Shown: in pieces, positions 35,433 through 44,175 of the stretch
Numbering within the stretch: the first letter of the stretch is position 1
Layout: each line of letters opens with the position of its first letter
From: Pseudorhodobacter sp. E13
GTDB lineage: Bacteria; Pseudomonadota; Alphaproteobacteria; Rhodobacterales; Rhodobacteraceae
Reading direction: 5' to 3'
Assembly (NCBI RefSeq): GCF_003991405.1
Contig: NZ_RPEN01000152.1
Location: 62,001 to 126,000, forward strand
DNA: 64,000 nucleotides
Notes under the pieces: model-generated
What the model saw: only the letters and a program-made list of their open reading frames with translations
What the model was told of the DNA's origin: nothing
The model's database searches: none
Position numbers and translations under genes: made by a program

Positions 35433-36461
35433 TTGGTGGAACCGGTGAACGAAGCAAGCGTGATATCCAAAGGACTCGTGATCGGGCAGGCGGCGCTGAA
35501 CCGGCTGATGCCGATGCATATCTGGATTTCCGAAACCGGGGCCGTGCTGTCCTTTGGGGCAACGCTGGCCAAGATTTTCGGTGCAACCGCAGTTGAGGGG
35601 CAGGGTTTTTTCGACCTGTTCGAAGTGTTTCGCCCCGGTGGCATCTTTACCGTGGATGATTTGCGCCGCCGTGAGGGCGAGCGGTTGCAGATCAGCCCGA
35701 AACATGCCGCCGACATGCAGGCCCTGCGCGGCATCGCCGTGGCCTTGCCCGCAGGCGGTGTGCTGCTGAACCTGTCTTTCGGGATCGGGGTGATCAAGGC
35801 TGTTTCAACGCATCAACTGACGGATTCGGATTTCGCGGCAACCGATCTTGCGATGGAACTTTTGTATCTGGTTGAAACCAAAACCGCCGTGACCGAGGAA
35901 TTGCGCCAGTTGAACCTGCGTCTGCAAGGCGCGCGCGAAATCGCCGAGCAACAGGCGCTGACCGATACGCTGACAGGGCTGCGCAATCGCCGCGCGCTGG
36001 ATATGACTCTTGCGATGCTGATCGCCGAGAATGAGGCCTTCGGCCTGATGCATATTGATCTGGATTATTTCAAAGCGGTGAATGATAGCTTGGGCCATGC
36101 GGCTGGCGACCATGTGCTGCGCGAGGTTGCTGTCACGCTTTTGGCCGAAACCCGCAAAGGCGATACCGTGGCCCGTGTGGGCGGGGATGAATTTGTGATC
36201 GTGTTTCACGGTCTGACGGACGCAGCGCAGCTTTCCAATATCGCAAAACGTGTCGTCGCACGGCTCAGCGAGCCGAGCATGTTTCAAGGTGAAACCTGCC
36301 AGATTTCGGCCAGCATCGGCATCACCGTCTCAACCGATTACAACCCTCCGCAGGCCGAGCAGATGCTCAGCGATGCGGATGAGGCGCTTTATGCCTCCAA
36401 GAACGCCGGGCGCGGGCAGGCCAAGCTGTTCAAAGGCATGGATACGGAAAAGGCCCGTTAA
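35433..36461 (+). CDS. diguanylate cyclase with N-terminal HNOBA-like domain
   Basis: A 342-residue protein. Residues about 20-125 (PMHIWISETGAVLSFGATLA, EGQGFFDLFEVFRPGG) resemble the HNOB-associated domain of H-NOX signalling partners. A coiled coil spans about 145-175, and then comes a GGDEF domain. The active site is intact (R-V-G250-G-D-E-F254), and R241-K-G-D244 five residues upstream is a full inhibitory I-site. It should make c-di-GMP with product inhibition, controlled by the preceding H-NOX-like protein. The start is uncertain: TTG at 35433 or GTG at 35436 follow the H-NOX-like stop by a few bases. Confidence 0.85.
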   Translation: MVEPVNEASVISKGLVIGQAALNRLMPMHIWISETGAVLSFGATLAKIFGATAVEGQGFFDLFEVFRPGGIFTVDDLRRREGERLQISPKHAADMQALRGIAVALPAGGVLLNLSFGIGVIKAVSTHQLTDSDFAATDLAMELLYLVETKTAVTEELRQLNLRLQGAREIAEQQALTDTLTGLRNRRALDMTLAMLIAENEAFGLMHIDLDYFKAVNDSLGHAAGDHVLREVAVTLLAETRKGDTVARVGGDEFVIVFHGLTDAAQLSNIAKRVVARLSEPSMFQGETCQISASIGITVSTDYNPPQAEQMLSDADEALYASKNAGRGQAKLFKGMDTEKAR

Positions 36462-36784
36462 GCCGCGAATTGCGTTCCGCCCCCCACCGCTTTGGTCGAC
36501 CAAAGCCAGACCAGGCCTGCCGAGGGGCCAAAGTGCTCCGCCCCGATAAATCCCCTTAGAATTTTAGCCAACGGCCCCTGTTTCGCCCTTTTGAGCTCTG
36601 GCGCTAAGGCTTTGCCAATTCTTTCCCGCTACCCTGACAACAGAGGCCAATCCGATCGTCGGATTGTGCCCCGGTCTGGACACAATCCGGCGGTCCGCGG
36701 GGAAAACTAACGAGATTTTACCATAATGTTGATCGATTCCAGTGGCTAAATAGATGAAAGAAACGATGAGGCAGGAGATCGAAG
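36462..36784. other. intergenic region with 9-bp inverted repeat
   Basis: A 323-base gap. It contains the inverted repeat CGGATTGTG (36660-36668) and CACAATCCG (36681-36689) separated by 12 bases, about 95 bases before the receiver-like gene. It could be a dimeric operator or a hairpin. No T-run follows and no ORF of interest was found. Confidence 0.45.
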
Positions 36785-37225
36785 ATGCAGTTTTTTCGTC
36801 AGGAAGATGCCGAAGTCTCAGCCATCGTGGGCTGGGGGGTCCGGGTCATGGTGCTCACCCCGGTTGAAGAGGCGCGATACAGCAAGATTGCAGCGCGGAT
36901 CGCAGGGCTCGGCGGAATTGTGGAATTGGAAAATGACGCGTTCACCGCGCTGGACACGTTGATCGCCGATAGCACGGGCTTTGGCCTGTTTGTGATCGAA
37001 TGTGATGGCTTTGGCGGGCTGGAGGCCGGGCGCAATCTGGTGTCGATGTTGCACAAAGGCGGGGTGTCGATCCCGGTCATTCTGGCGGCCAGCGATTGTG
37101 GCGAACAGATTTTTCCCACAGAAAATGCAGCCCCCGTCGTGTTGCGCGCGCCCGTGTCGGCGGTCTCGCTGCGGGTTGGTTTTGAACATGCGATGCGCGA
37201 CCGGCTGGTGTTTCAAGCCGCCTAA
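36785..37225 (+). CDS. receiver-like protein of unknown function
   Basis: A 146-residue protein with alternating strands and helices like a CheY-type receiver: VRVMVLTPVEEARYSKIAAR, then GLFVIECDGFGGLEAGRNL and IPVILAASDCGEQ. In true receivers the third strand ends in the phosphorylated Asp followed by a five- to seven-residue loop. Here the sequence is ECDGFGG and the match is loose, so phosphorylation is uncertain. The late strand ends with Arg-Ala-Pro instead of the usual Lys-Pro. It stands alone after a long spacer and is followed by a strong terminator. It may be an atypical or pseudo-receiver; low certainty. Confidence 0.5.
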   Translation: MQFFRQEDAEVSAIVGWGVRVMVLTPVEEARYSKIAARIAGLGGIVELENDAFTALDTLIADSTGFGLFVIECDGFGGLEAGRNLVSMLHKGGVSIPVILAASDCGEQIFPTENAAPVVLRAPVSAVSLRVGFEHAMRDRLVFQAA

Positions 37226-37240
37226 GCGCCGCAATAGAAT

Positions 37241-37276
37241 GCAAAAAGGGCGGGCCGCAATGGCCCGCCCTTTTGC
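37241..37276 (+). terminator. rho-independent terminator
   Basis: A GGGCGGGCC stem pairs with GGCCCGCCC around a GCAAT loop (37248-37270). It is flanked by A5 and T4 tracts, so it may work in both directions between the receiver-like gene and the convergent cold-shock gene. Confidence 0.85.
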
Positions 37277-37306
37277 GTTTTCTGCCTGACGGATCAGGCC
37301 GAACCC

Positions 37307-37513
37307 TTATGCCAATGAAAGGTTGGTCGCGGATTCGCGGCCATCACGGCCCGCTTCGATATCGAAGGTCACCGCAGCGCCATCGGCGAGGGTGCGCAGG
37401 CCAGCGCGCTCCAGCGCGGTGATGTGCACGAACACGTCTTTGCTGCTGCCTTCGGGCGCAATAAAGCCATAGCCTTTAGTTTCGTTGAACCATTTCACGG
37501 TGCCTTTGGCCAT
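37307..37513 (-). CDS. cold shock protein (CspA family)
   Basis: A 68-residue single-domain nucleic-acid-binding protein. The RNP motifs [10 protein letters not shown] and [13 protein letters not shown] are intact; RNP-2 is V-F-V-H-I. It starts [14 protein letters not shown]. It is the standard length for a Csp. It ends convergently on the terminator shared with the receiver-like gene. Regulation by temperature cannot be read from the sequence. Confidence 0.92.
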   Translation of the reverse strand: MAKGTVKWFNETKGYGFIAPEGSSKDVFVHITALERAGLRTLADGAAVTFDIEAGRDGRESATNLSLA

Positions 37514-37756
37514 CGTGAGATCTCCTGTCTTAGTTCCGCCCACACCATGTGGCGGCCCGGCACGTCAGCTGAGAATCGAGTTGCTGTGGCCGAATGGCGG
37601 TAGACAGTGGTCGATAGAGATAACGTCGCAGGGAAAACCTAGGGGCGATTGCCTCAAAAGGCAAGGGATTCGGGGCCATGGCCGGTTTTGACGCAGAAAA
37701 TGCTGGCCTTCGCCCTGCCGTTTCGTGCCATGATGGGTGCAAAGGAGGACGCCCCG

Positions 37757-38074
37757 ATGCCACAGATCAGCAAGGACTTCACCGGCCAGACAGTGATCAC
37801 CACATTCGAGATGACGCCGGGCACTGCGGCGGATTTGATGGAGGCACTGCAAGCCGCCTATGCCGAGTTCATCCGCCACCAGCCCGGGTTTCTGGGCGCG
37901 GGTCTGCATATGAACGACGCCCAAACCCGGATCGCCAATTATTCCAAATGGAAGCGGCGCGAGGATTTTCAGGCCATGCTGCGCACCCCCGAAATGCGTG
38001 AACGCAACCGCGTGATTTCCGGCCTGTGCAGCCGGTTTGAGCCGGTGATGTATGAGGTGGTCGAGGCATTCTAG
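37757..38074 (+). CDS. antibiotic biosynthesis monooxygenase-domain (ABM) protein
   Basis: A 105-residue protein of the ABM/dimeric alpha-beta-barrel superfamily: MPQISKDFTGQTVITTFEMT followed by a helix, then FIRHQPGFLGAGLHMN and NYSKWKRREDFQAML. These small dimers act on aromatic or quinone substrates or bind heme; no residue singles out a substrate. A perfect AAAGGAGG lies eight bases before the ATG. The stop lies just before the first REP palindrome near the RAYT gene. Confidence 0.75.
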   Translation: MPQISKDFTGQTVITTFEMTPGTAADLMEALQAAYAEFIRHQPGFLGAGLHMNDAQTRIANYSKWKRREDFQAMLRTPEMRERNRVISGLCSRFEPVMYEVVEAF

Positions 38075-38077
38075 GCG

Positions 38078-38100
38078 CGGTGGGCAGATTGCCCACCCTA
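38078..38100 (+). repeat. REP palindrome 1 (upstream of RAYT)
   Basis: The palindrome core GGTGGGCAGATTGCCCACC at about 38079-38097, with flanks CTACGCG, is repeated at 38713-38731 and inverted at 38670-38688. It lies between the ABM gene and the RAYT transposase, as expected for the substrate of such enzymes. Confidence 0.8.
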
Positions 38101-38144
38101 CGCGTGGCAACGCTTTCTTAGCAATTTGTGTTTAATTGTTGGGA

Positions 38145-38669
38145 ATGTCTTGTTATCGCCGCCGTATCCTGCCCGGAGCCACCTATTTCTTCACCGTCAA
38201 TCTGGCGGTGCGGGGGCAAAGCCTGCTGACTGACCAGATTGATCTGTTGCGGCAGGCCTATCGCGATACCATCGCCGAAAACCGGGTGTTTTGCGATGCG
38301 ATGGTGGTGCTGCCCGATCATCTGCACGCGGTGTGGACCTTGCCGCCCGGCGATGCAGGCTATTCGGAGCGTTGGCGCAGGATCAAGGCGCGGTTCAGCC
38401 ATGCCTTGGGGCAAGAACAGGGGCGCTCTGCCAGCAAAGCGGCCAAGCGCGAACGCGGGATCTGGCAGCGCAGATTTTGGGAACATGTGATCCGGGATGA
38501 TGCGGATTACGCGCGGCATGTCACCTATTGCTGGGGCGATCCGGTCCATCATGGGTTGGTATCACAGGCGCAGGATTGGCCGTTCTCTACCTTTCACCGG
38601 GATTTGCGCGCAGGGCGTGTGGATGCCGCATGGCGCCCGACACCTATGCAGGGGCGGTTCGGCGAGTAG
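38145..38669 (+). CDS. REP-associated tyrosine transposase (RAYT, Y1 family)
   Basis: A 174-residue HUH endonuclease of the IS200/IS605-like Y1 family that nicks and joins REP DNA. The HUH motif is H59-L-H61 in VVLPDHLHAVW, near the family-typical residue. The tail DYARHVTYCWGDPVHHGLVS holds the candidate catalytic tyrosines (Y122, Y128) in the Y-x-x-Y-x-x-x-N-P-V-like region, with Asp in place of Asn. The start is the ATG at 38145 (a TTG lies three codons earlier). REP palindromes flank it on both sides, so it is a non-mobile RAYT with its cognate sites. It is convergent with uvrB. Confidence 0.87.
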   Translation: MSCYRRRILPGATYFFTVNLAVRGQSLLTDQIDLLRQAYRDTIAENRVFCDAMVVLPDHLHAVWTLPPGDAGYSERWRRIKARFSHALGQEQGRSASKAAKRERGIWQRRFWEHVIRDDADYARHVTYCWGDPVHHGLVSQAQDWPFSTFHRDLRAGRVDAAWRPTPMQGRFGE

Positions 38670-38735
38670 GGTGGGCAATCTGCCCACCTTTGGCCAACCA
38701 GTCGCGCGCAGCGGTGGGCAGATTGCCCACCCTAC
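38666..38735. repeat. REP palindromes 2 and 3 in inverted (BIME-like) arrangement
   Basis: REP 2 (GGTGGGCAATCTGCCCACC, 38670-38688) is the inverse of REP 1. REP 3 (GGTGGGCAGATTGCCCACC, 38713-38731) repeats REP 1. Together they form a head-to-head pair of about 70 bases between the RAYT and uvrB stops. The uvrB stop codon (TAG at 38734-38732) lies just after the REP 3 palindrome. The pair may also act as a bidirectional transcription end. Confidence 0.8.
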
Positions 38736-40912
38736 CGCCGCCGCCGCGCCTTGCCTCCACGCGTGCCAGCGCGGCCAGCGGTCGAACGACCCGCCATTTT
38801 CTGCGCATCCTCTACCGCGTCCTCGATCACTGATTGCCGCGCCAGCGGATCATCGGCAATCGCCAGTTCCACCGCCTCCAGTCGCTTCACCTCATCGCGC
38901 AGGCGGGCGGCTTCTTCAAACTCCAGATTTTCGGCCGCTTTGCGCATCTGCACCCGCAATCCGTCCAGATGGGCCGCCAGATTGGCCCCGACCATCGGCT
39001 TGTCCACCTTGGCCGTGACCCGCGCCATATCGGTATCGCCTTGCCACAGGCCCGCCAGCACATCTTCCACGTTCTTTTTCACCGTGGTCGGCGTGATGCC
39101 GTGCAGCGTGTTATAGGCGATCTGTTTTTCCCGGCGGCGGTTGGTTTCGCCAATCGCGCGCTCCATGCTGCCCGTCACCCGGTCAGCATACATGATCACC
39201 CGCCCTTCGGCATTGCGCGCTGCCCGCCCGATGGTCTGGATCAGCGAGGTTTCCGAACGCAGGAACCCCTCTTTATCCGCGTCCAGAATGGCCACCAGCC
39301 CACATTCGGGAATGTCTAACCCTTCGCGCAGCAGGTTGATGCCGACCAGCACATCAAACGCCCCCAGCCGCAAATCCCGCAGGATTTCAATGCGTTCGAT
39401 GGTGTCGATGTCCGAGTGCATATAGCGGATGCGGATGCCCTGTTCGTGGAAATACTCGGTCAGATCCTCGGCCATGCGTTTGGTCAGCACGGTGGCAAGC
39501 ACGCGCAACCCGGCCTGCGCCACCCGGCGGATTTCATCCAGCAAGTCGTCGACCTGCATATCAACAGGGCGAATCTCGACCAGCGGGTCAATCAGCCCGG
39601 TGGGGCGGATGACCTGTTCGGTGAACACACCCCCCGCCTGCTCCAATTCCCAAGCCGCGGGCGTGGCCGAAACAAAGATGCTTTGCGGGCGCATCGCGTC
39701 CCATTCTTCAAACTTCAGCGGGCGGTTATCCATGCAAGAGGGCAGCCGGAACCCGTGTTCCGCCAGCGTGAACTTGCGCCGATAGTCGCCCTTATACATG
39801 CCCCCGATCTGCGGCACCGAGACGTGGGATTCATCGGCAAAAACAATCGCATTGTCGGGGATGAATTCGAACAGGGTTGGGGGCGGCTCCCCCGGTGCGC
39901 GGCCTGTCAGATAGCGCGAGTAATTCTCGATCCCGTTGCAAACGCCGGTGGCCTCCAGCATTTCCAAATCGAAACTGGTGCGCTGTTCCAGCCGCTGCGC
40001 TTCCAGCAGCTTGCCCTCGGCGGTCAATTGGTCCAACCGCATCCGCAGCTCTTTCTTGATGCCGATGACGGCTTGGTTCATCGTCGGGCGCGGGGTCACA
40101 TAGTGGCTGTTGGCATAGATGCGGATCTGGTCGAAGCTGTCGGTTTTCGCCCCGGTCAGCGGATCAAATTCGATGATCGCCTCCAACTCCTCGCCGAAAA
40201 ACGAAAACCGCCAGGCGCGGTCTTCAAGGTGGGCAGGCCAAACCTCTAGGCTGTCGCCGCGCACCCGGAAAGAGCCGCGCTGAAACGCCTGATCGTTGCG
40301 CCGGTATTGCTGCGCCACCAGTTCCGAGATCACCTGCCGCTGGTCATAGCTTTCCCCAGTTTTCAGGTCTTGCGTCATCGCCGAATAGGTTTCAACCGAC
40401 CCGATACCATAGATGCAGGAAACTGAGGCCACGATAATCACGTCATCGCGTTCCAACAGCGCCCGGGTGGCAGAGTGGCGCATCCGGTCGATCTGTTCGT
40501 TGATCTGGGATTCCTTCTCGATATAGGTATCGGACCGCGCGACATAGGCTTCCGGCTGGTAGTAATCGTAGTAAGAGACGAAATATTCCACCGCGTTATC
40601 GGGGAAAAACCCTTTGAATTCGCCGTAAAGCTGCGCCGCCAGCGTTTTGTTCGGCGCCAGAATGATGGCCGGGCGCTGGGTTTCCTCGATGATCTTGGCC
40701 ATCGTAAAGGTCTTGCCGGTGCCCGTGGCCCCCAGCAGCACCTGATCCCGTTCCCCCGCCGTGATCCCGCCTGCCAGTTCGGCAATCGCCGTGGGCTGGT
40801 CGCCCGCAGGTTCAAACGGCGTGGACAGTTTGAACCGCCGCCCGCCTTCAAGCTTGGGGCGCGTCAGCACGTCTGGGCGGGTGGCGGGGGCGTTGGTGTT
40901 GTTATGGGGCAT
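38732..40912 (-). CDS. uvrB: excinuclease ABC subunit UvrB
   Basis: A 726-residue DNA-repair helicase subunit that verifies lesions for UvrC. Walker A is GATGTGKT (about 60-67). The lesion-probing hairpin includes [18 protein letters not shown] and later [11 protein letters not shown] mark the helicase motifs, and [15 protein letters not shown] is motif VI. The C-terminal UVR motif that binds UvrC ([19 protein letters not shown]) is present. A low-complexity [13 protein letters not shown] tail ends at the REP region. The start [12 protein letters not shown] is the first ATG; the long 5' spacer holds the promoter. Confidence 0.95.
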   Translation of the reverse strand: MPHNNTNAPATRPDVLTRPKLEGGRRFKLSTPFEPAGDQPTAIAELAGGITAGERDQVLLGATGTGKTFTMAKIIEETQRPAIILAPNKTLAAQLYGEFKGFFPDNAVEYFVSYYDYYQPEAYVARSDTYIEKESQINEQIDRMRHSATRALLERDDVIIVASVSCIYGIGSVETYSAMTQDLKTGESYDQRQVISELVAQQYRRNDQAFQRGSFRVRGDSLEVWPAHLEDRAWRFSFFGEELEAIIEFDPLTGAKTDSFDQIRIYANSHYVTPRPTMNQAVIGIKKELRMRLDQLTAEGKLLEAQRLEQRTSFDLEMLEATGVCNGIENYSRYLTGRAPGEPPPTLFEFIPDNAIVFADESHVSVPQIGGMYKGDYRRKFTLAEHGFRLPSCMDNRPLKFEEWDAMRPQSIFVSATPAAWELEQAGGVFTEQVIRPTGLIDPLVEIRPVDMQVDDLLDEIRRVAQAGLRVLATVLTKRMAEDLTEYFHEQGIRIRYMHSDIDTIERIEILRDLRLGAFDVLVGINLLREGLDIPECGLVAILDADKEGFLRSETSLIQTIGRAARNAEGRVIMYADRVTGSMERAIGETNRRREKQIAYNTLHGITPTTVKKNVEDVLAGLWQGDTDMARVTAKVDKPMVGANLAAHLDGLRVQMRKAAENLEFEEAARLRDEVKRLEAVELAIADDPLARQSVIEDAVEDAQKMAGRSTAGRAGTRGGKARRRR

Positions 40913-41258
40913 GCTGATTCCTTCGGACCCCCTAGAGTTGGTCTGTTTTTGTTCTTGTTCAAGGGGGTTGTTAACCCCTTGTTAACGAAGGTTTCTCGAA
41001 AATTAGCAAAAGTGGTTCAATTTTATGGAATATCTGAAATAAGATTGCATCTTTTGGTTGAGTTATCCGAAACCATGTTGCAGAGTGAAGGGGCAAGCAG
41101 CAAAGTCTGCCGGCCGATCGCACCACACACCCCACCCACACTCCCGCGATCGGTCGGCAGCACATCCCCTCAGCAGCGTCGGTTCCTGTGGCAAGGCCCT
41201 TGCAAAACCCCGGTCTTTTCCGCCATATAGCGCCACGTTCATTCCAAGGAGCCTGCCG
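40913..41258. other. intergenic region between uvrB and the NDUFS4-type gene
   Basis: About 346 bases without a gene. Near uvrB it has the inverted repeat CAAGGGG...CCCCTTG (40960-40981) and two GTTAAC-like motifs. The middle is AT-rich (40990-41070). No alphaproteobacterial LexA box with correct spacing (GTTC-N7-GTTC) was found, although GTTC occurs twice close together at 40951-40960. Confidence 0.5.
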
Positions 41259-41570
41259 ATGCGCGCCCGTATTTATCAGCCTGCCCGCAATGCCATGCAA
41301 TCGGGGACGGCCAAGACGAAAAGCTGGGTGTTGGATTTTGTGCCCGCCTCGGCCCGGTCGGTGGACCCGCTGATGGGCTGGACCTCCAGCGATGACATGA
41401 ATTCGCAAGTGCGCCTGCGCTTTGACAGCCGCGAGGCGGCAGAGGCCTATGCCAAGGCCCATGGCATCGACTATGCCGTCTCTGAACCCAAGCCGCGCAA
41501 GGCCAATATCCGCCCCGGTGGCTATGGCGACAATTTCGCCACCAACCGCCGCGGCGTCTGGACGCATTAA
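41259..41570 (+). CDS. NDUFS4-type (complex I accessory/ETC complex I subunit) protein
   Basis: A 103-residue protein homologous to the NDUFS4/18-kDa (AQDQ) accessory subunit of NADH:ubiquinone oxidoreductase found in alphaproteobacteria. The features are [20 protein letters not shown], then [20 protein letters not shown], then [20 protein letters not shown]. The C-terminal [12 protein letters not shown] is conserved in the mitochondrial protein. It probably stabilises complex I. It is a lone gene with its own terminator, not in a nuo operon. A CCAAGGAG sequence lies upstream of the ATG. Confidence 0.9.
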   Translation: MRARIYQPARNAMQSGTAKTKSWVLDFVPASARSVDPLMGWTSSDDMNSQVRLRFDSREAAEAYAKAHGIDYAVSEPKPRKANIRPGGYGDNFATNRRGVWTH

Positions 41571-41604
41571 GCCCGGAACAGCCGACAAAGCTGTATCAAA
41601 TTTG

Positions 41605-41636
41605 AAACGGGGTCGGGCAACCGGCCCCGTTTTTGC
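41605..41636 (+). terminator. rho-independent terminator
   Basis: The stem ACGGGGTCGG pairs with CCGGCCCCGT around GCAA (one G-T wobble), with a following run of T. It lies about 35 bases after the NDUFS4-type stop. Confidence 0.8.
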
Positions 41637-41791
41637 TGTGCGCGCCGCACCATCGTTCGCCCTGCACCCGCTGCCGGGCGCTTTACACCATATCGCTCGC
41701 CCAAAACCGCCCTGCCAGACAGCATTTTACCGCCAAAGGCTGCGCCACAGCGCGCGGCTTAACGCTCAACTCTACAAACGGATGGGGGAAG

Positions 41792-41868
41792 TGGTGGCGA
41801 GGGGGGGACTCGAACCCCCGACCCCACGATTATGAGTCGTGTGCTCTAACCAGCTGAGCTACCTCGCC
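41792..41868 (-). tRNA. tRNA-Met (anticodon CAT)
   Basis: A 77-base cloverleaf on the minus strand. The acceptor GGCGAGG pairs with CCTCGCC; the D-arm GCTC...GAGC, the anticodon stem CACGA/TCGTG with loop CTCATAA (anticodon CAT at 41834-41832), and the T-loop GGTTCGAGTCC are all present. CCA is encoded at the 3' end. It is not an initiator (the first base pair is G-C). An Ile2 tRNA with a modified C34 shares this anticodon, so isoacceptor identity is likely elongator Met but not proved. Confidence 0.9.
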
Positions 41869-41962
41869 ACTTGAAGCGGGTGGTTAAGGGTGCAGGCGCG
41901 GGGCGTCAAGAGGGAATCGGCGCGAAATCTGCCGCGTCCGGAAATTCTGCCAAGGCCCCGCG

Positions 41963-44020
41963 CTACAGGGTGCTGCCGTAAACCGTTCCGGTAATGGCCA
42001 ATTCGCCATCAACCTCTTTTGCAACAGGATGCGCCACGCGCGGCCGGCCCGAGGCGGTGGCCGTCAGCACAGCCTCGATGAACATCGGCTGGCCCTCCAC
42101 TTCTGCCTCGCGGATATCGCGGGTGGTGGTGATTAGCAGATCATCCGCCCCGGCCAGCTTGGCGCGGGCCGAGGCTTCGGCGATCAAGGCCGCTTCCATC
42201 GCGGCAAGGGCAGCATCGCGGCTGGTAAACCGTTCCAGACCGTAAGCCAGATGCGCGGTGAACTGCCCTTCGCCCGCCGAAGACACCAGCCCGGTCGCGC
42301 GTTGGCTGACTTGGCCCACCACCGCCCCGATGGCATTGGCGACACCGGCATGTTCGGGCAGGATCATCTTTGCCCCCAGCCGCACGCCAACCGCGCCGTA
42401 GTAATAGGGGGCCGAGGCCCCCAGCCCGATCACCGGCACCCCCAGCCGCGCCGAAAGCTCTACCACGCCGCGATGCTGGTTCAACCCGGCACGCAGCAAA
42501 GGGTGGCGGGCCAGCACTGCACCATCTTCTTCGGCAAAGCGGGCATCCTCGCCAAAGGCGGCCTCCAGCAGGCAGGTTGCGGTTTGTTCGGTCAATTGGT
42601 CGATCAGCGCCTGCGCGAGCAGGGCAGGGTCGGTGCCTACGCGTTCGCCCCGGCCATTGCGGCGGCGCCCCAGAAGGCGCAGCGCCTTTTCCGCCGCCGA
42701 TGCGTCCCAATCCGCCAGCCCGCCCAGCACATGGCTGGCATCCGAAGGGGTGACGCCCGACAGCATCACCAGCCCGCGCGCCACCAATCGATCCATCGCG
42801 GCGGCTTCAAGGCGCGAGGTTAGTGCAAGCGCAAGCGGCATCGGGGCGGTGATCCGCGCCAAAAGCCCCGCCTCGCGCGCGGTCAGGCCCGCCGGTTCAA
42901 ACCCCATCGGTATCACGAAACGGCCGTCGAATTCGCCCACCGCTTCCATCGACAAGGCGCGGTCCAGCGCGGCATGCACCATCGGGCCATGGTCCACCGC
43001 CAGCAGCGACACCGGGATCAAGCGGCGCGGCCCAAGGAAAAAGCCGCCCTCCAGCCCTTCGGTCAGCAGATGTGCCTCGCTGTCGCCGCCAAGGCCCGTG
43101 GTGCGCATGGCCACCGCCTCTACCATGGTGCGAAAGCCGCCGACCCGCGCGCCCAGCGGGTCAATTTCAGGCAGGCCGTCTTTCAGCAAGGCGACATCGG
43201 TTGTGGTGCCGCCAATATCAGAGACAAGCGCGTCACTGGCCCCCGTCAACCAGCGCGCCCCCACGATCGAGGCGGCAGGGCCAGAGAGGATCGTTTCAAT
43301 CGGGCGTTCGCGCACCATGGCGGCGGAAATGAGCGCCCCATCGCCGCGCACCACCATCAAGGGCGCGTCGATGCCGCGGGTCTTGATATGCGCCTCGCAG
43401 GCTGTGACCAGCCGGTCGATCATTCCGATCAGGCGCGCGTTCAGCACAGCCGTCAGCGCGCGTTTCGGCCCGTTCAGATTGGCCGAAAGCTCGTGCGAGC
43501 AGGTGACGGGGCGGCCCGTAACCTGCCGGATCAGATCGCGCGCGGCAATTTCATGGGCCGGGTTGCGGGTGGCAAAACGCGCGGCCACGGCAAAGCCCAC
43601 AACCGAATGTGTCCGCACCGCCGCGTCCAGCGCGGCAAGGTCCAAGGGCGCGCTTTCCTGCCCTGCATGGCCATGCCCGCCCGCCAGCCGGATCACCGGA
43701 TCGCCGCCCAACGCCTCGGCCAATCCGCCCCGGTCCAGATCGGCCTCATCAAAACCGATGAACACCAGCGCCACGCGCCCGCCTTGGCCTTCGACCAGCG
43801 CATTGGTGGCCAAGGTGGTGGACAGTGACACCATCGCAATCTCGGCGGCAGATATCTGGGCGGCCTCCATCGCGGCATCGACGGCGCGGCCAATGCCCAA
43901 GGCCAGATCCTTGCGCGTTGTCAGGGATTTGGCCTTGCCCAGCACGATATCGCGGGCGCTGTCCAAAACCACCGCATCCGTATAGGTGCCGCCCGTATCC
44001 ACGCCCAGAAAAATGCTCAT
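41963..44020 (-). CDS. hydantoinase A/oxoprolinase family protein
   Basis: A 685-residue ATPase-fold protein starting MSIFLGVDTGGTYTDAVV. That is the phosphate-1 motif of the HyuA/N-methylhydantoinase/5-oxoprolinase A family, which cleaves cyclic amides with ATP. VSLSTTLATNALVEGQGG and the central SDIGGTTTDVALLKDG (about 265-280) match the family, as does APYYYGAVGVRLGAKM near the C-terminus. The usual partner HyuB is absent on both sides, so the substrate is unclear. It is a lone gene next to the tRNA. Confidence 0.88.
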   Translation of the reverse strand: MSIFLGVDTGGTYTDAVVLDSARDIVLGKAKSLTTRKDLALGIGRAVDAAMEAAQISAAEIAMVSLSTTLATNALVEGQGGRVALVFIGFDEADLDRGGLAEALGGDPVIRLAGGHGHAGQESAPLDLAALDAAVRTHSVVGFAVAARFATRNPAHEIAARDLIRQVTGRPVTCSHELSANLNGPKRALTAVLNARLIGMIDRLVTACEAHIKTRGIDAPLMVVRGDGALISAAMVRERPIETILSGPAASIVGARWLTGASDALVSDIGGTTTDVALLKDGLPEIDPLGARVGGFRTMVEAVAMRTTGLGGDSEAHLLTEGLEGGFFLGPRRLIPVSLLAVDHGPMVHAALDRALSMEAVGEFDGRFVIPMGFEPAGLTAREAGLLARITAPMPLALALTSRLEAAAMDRLVARGLVMLSGVTPSDASHVLGGLADWDASAAEKALRLLGRRRNGRGERVGTDPALLAQALIDQLTEQTATCLLEAAFGEDARFAEEDGAVLARHPLLRAGLNQHRGVVELSARLGVPVIGLGASAPYYYGAVGVRLGAKMILPEHAGVANAIGAVVGQVSQRATGLVSSAGEGQFTAHLAYGLERFTSRDAALAAMEAALIAEASARAKLAGADDLLITTTRDIREAEVEGQPMFIEAVLTATASGRPRVAHPVAKEVDGELAITGTVYGSTL

Positions 44021-44175
44021 GCCCGATATATCCAGCTTGTGATGTTTAGCCGCGCGGCTGCGCGGGTTGGCGATGATCTAGGGCTAAATTGCGCGCCGCG
44101 CACAGCCGGGAACGACCCAATTTTCCCGCCTGCGGCAGATTTGGCGCAGCAGCACAGGGCCACCCGGCGCTGGGG

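Noticed and set aside
40951-40981. Possible LexA (SOS) site before uvrB
   Set aside because: GTTC occurs twice but with a two-base gap rather than the seven-base gap of the alphaproteobacterial site.
41792-41868. tRNA-Ile2 identity for the CAT tRNA
   Set aside because: Without identity elements being checked it is more conservative to call elongator Met, although Ile2 cannot be ruled out.
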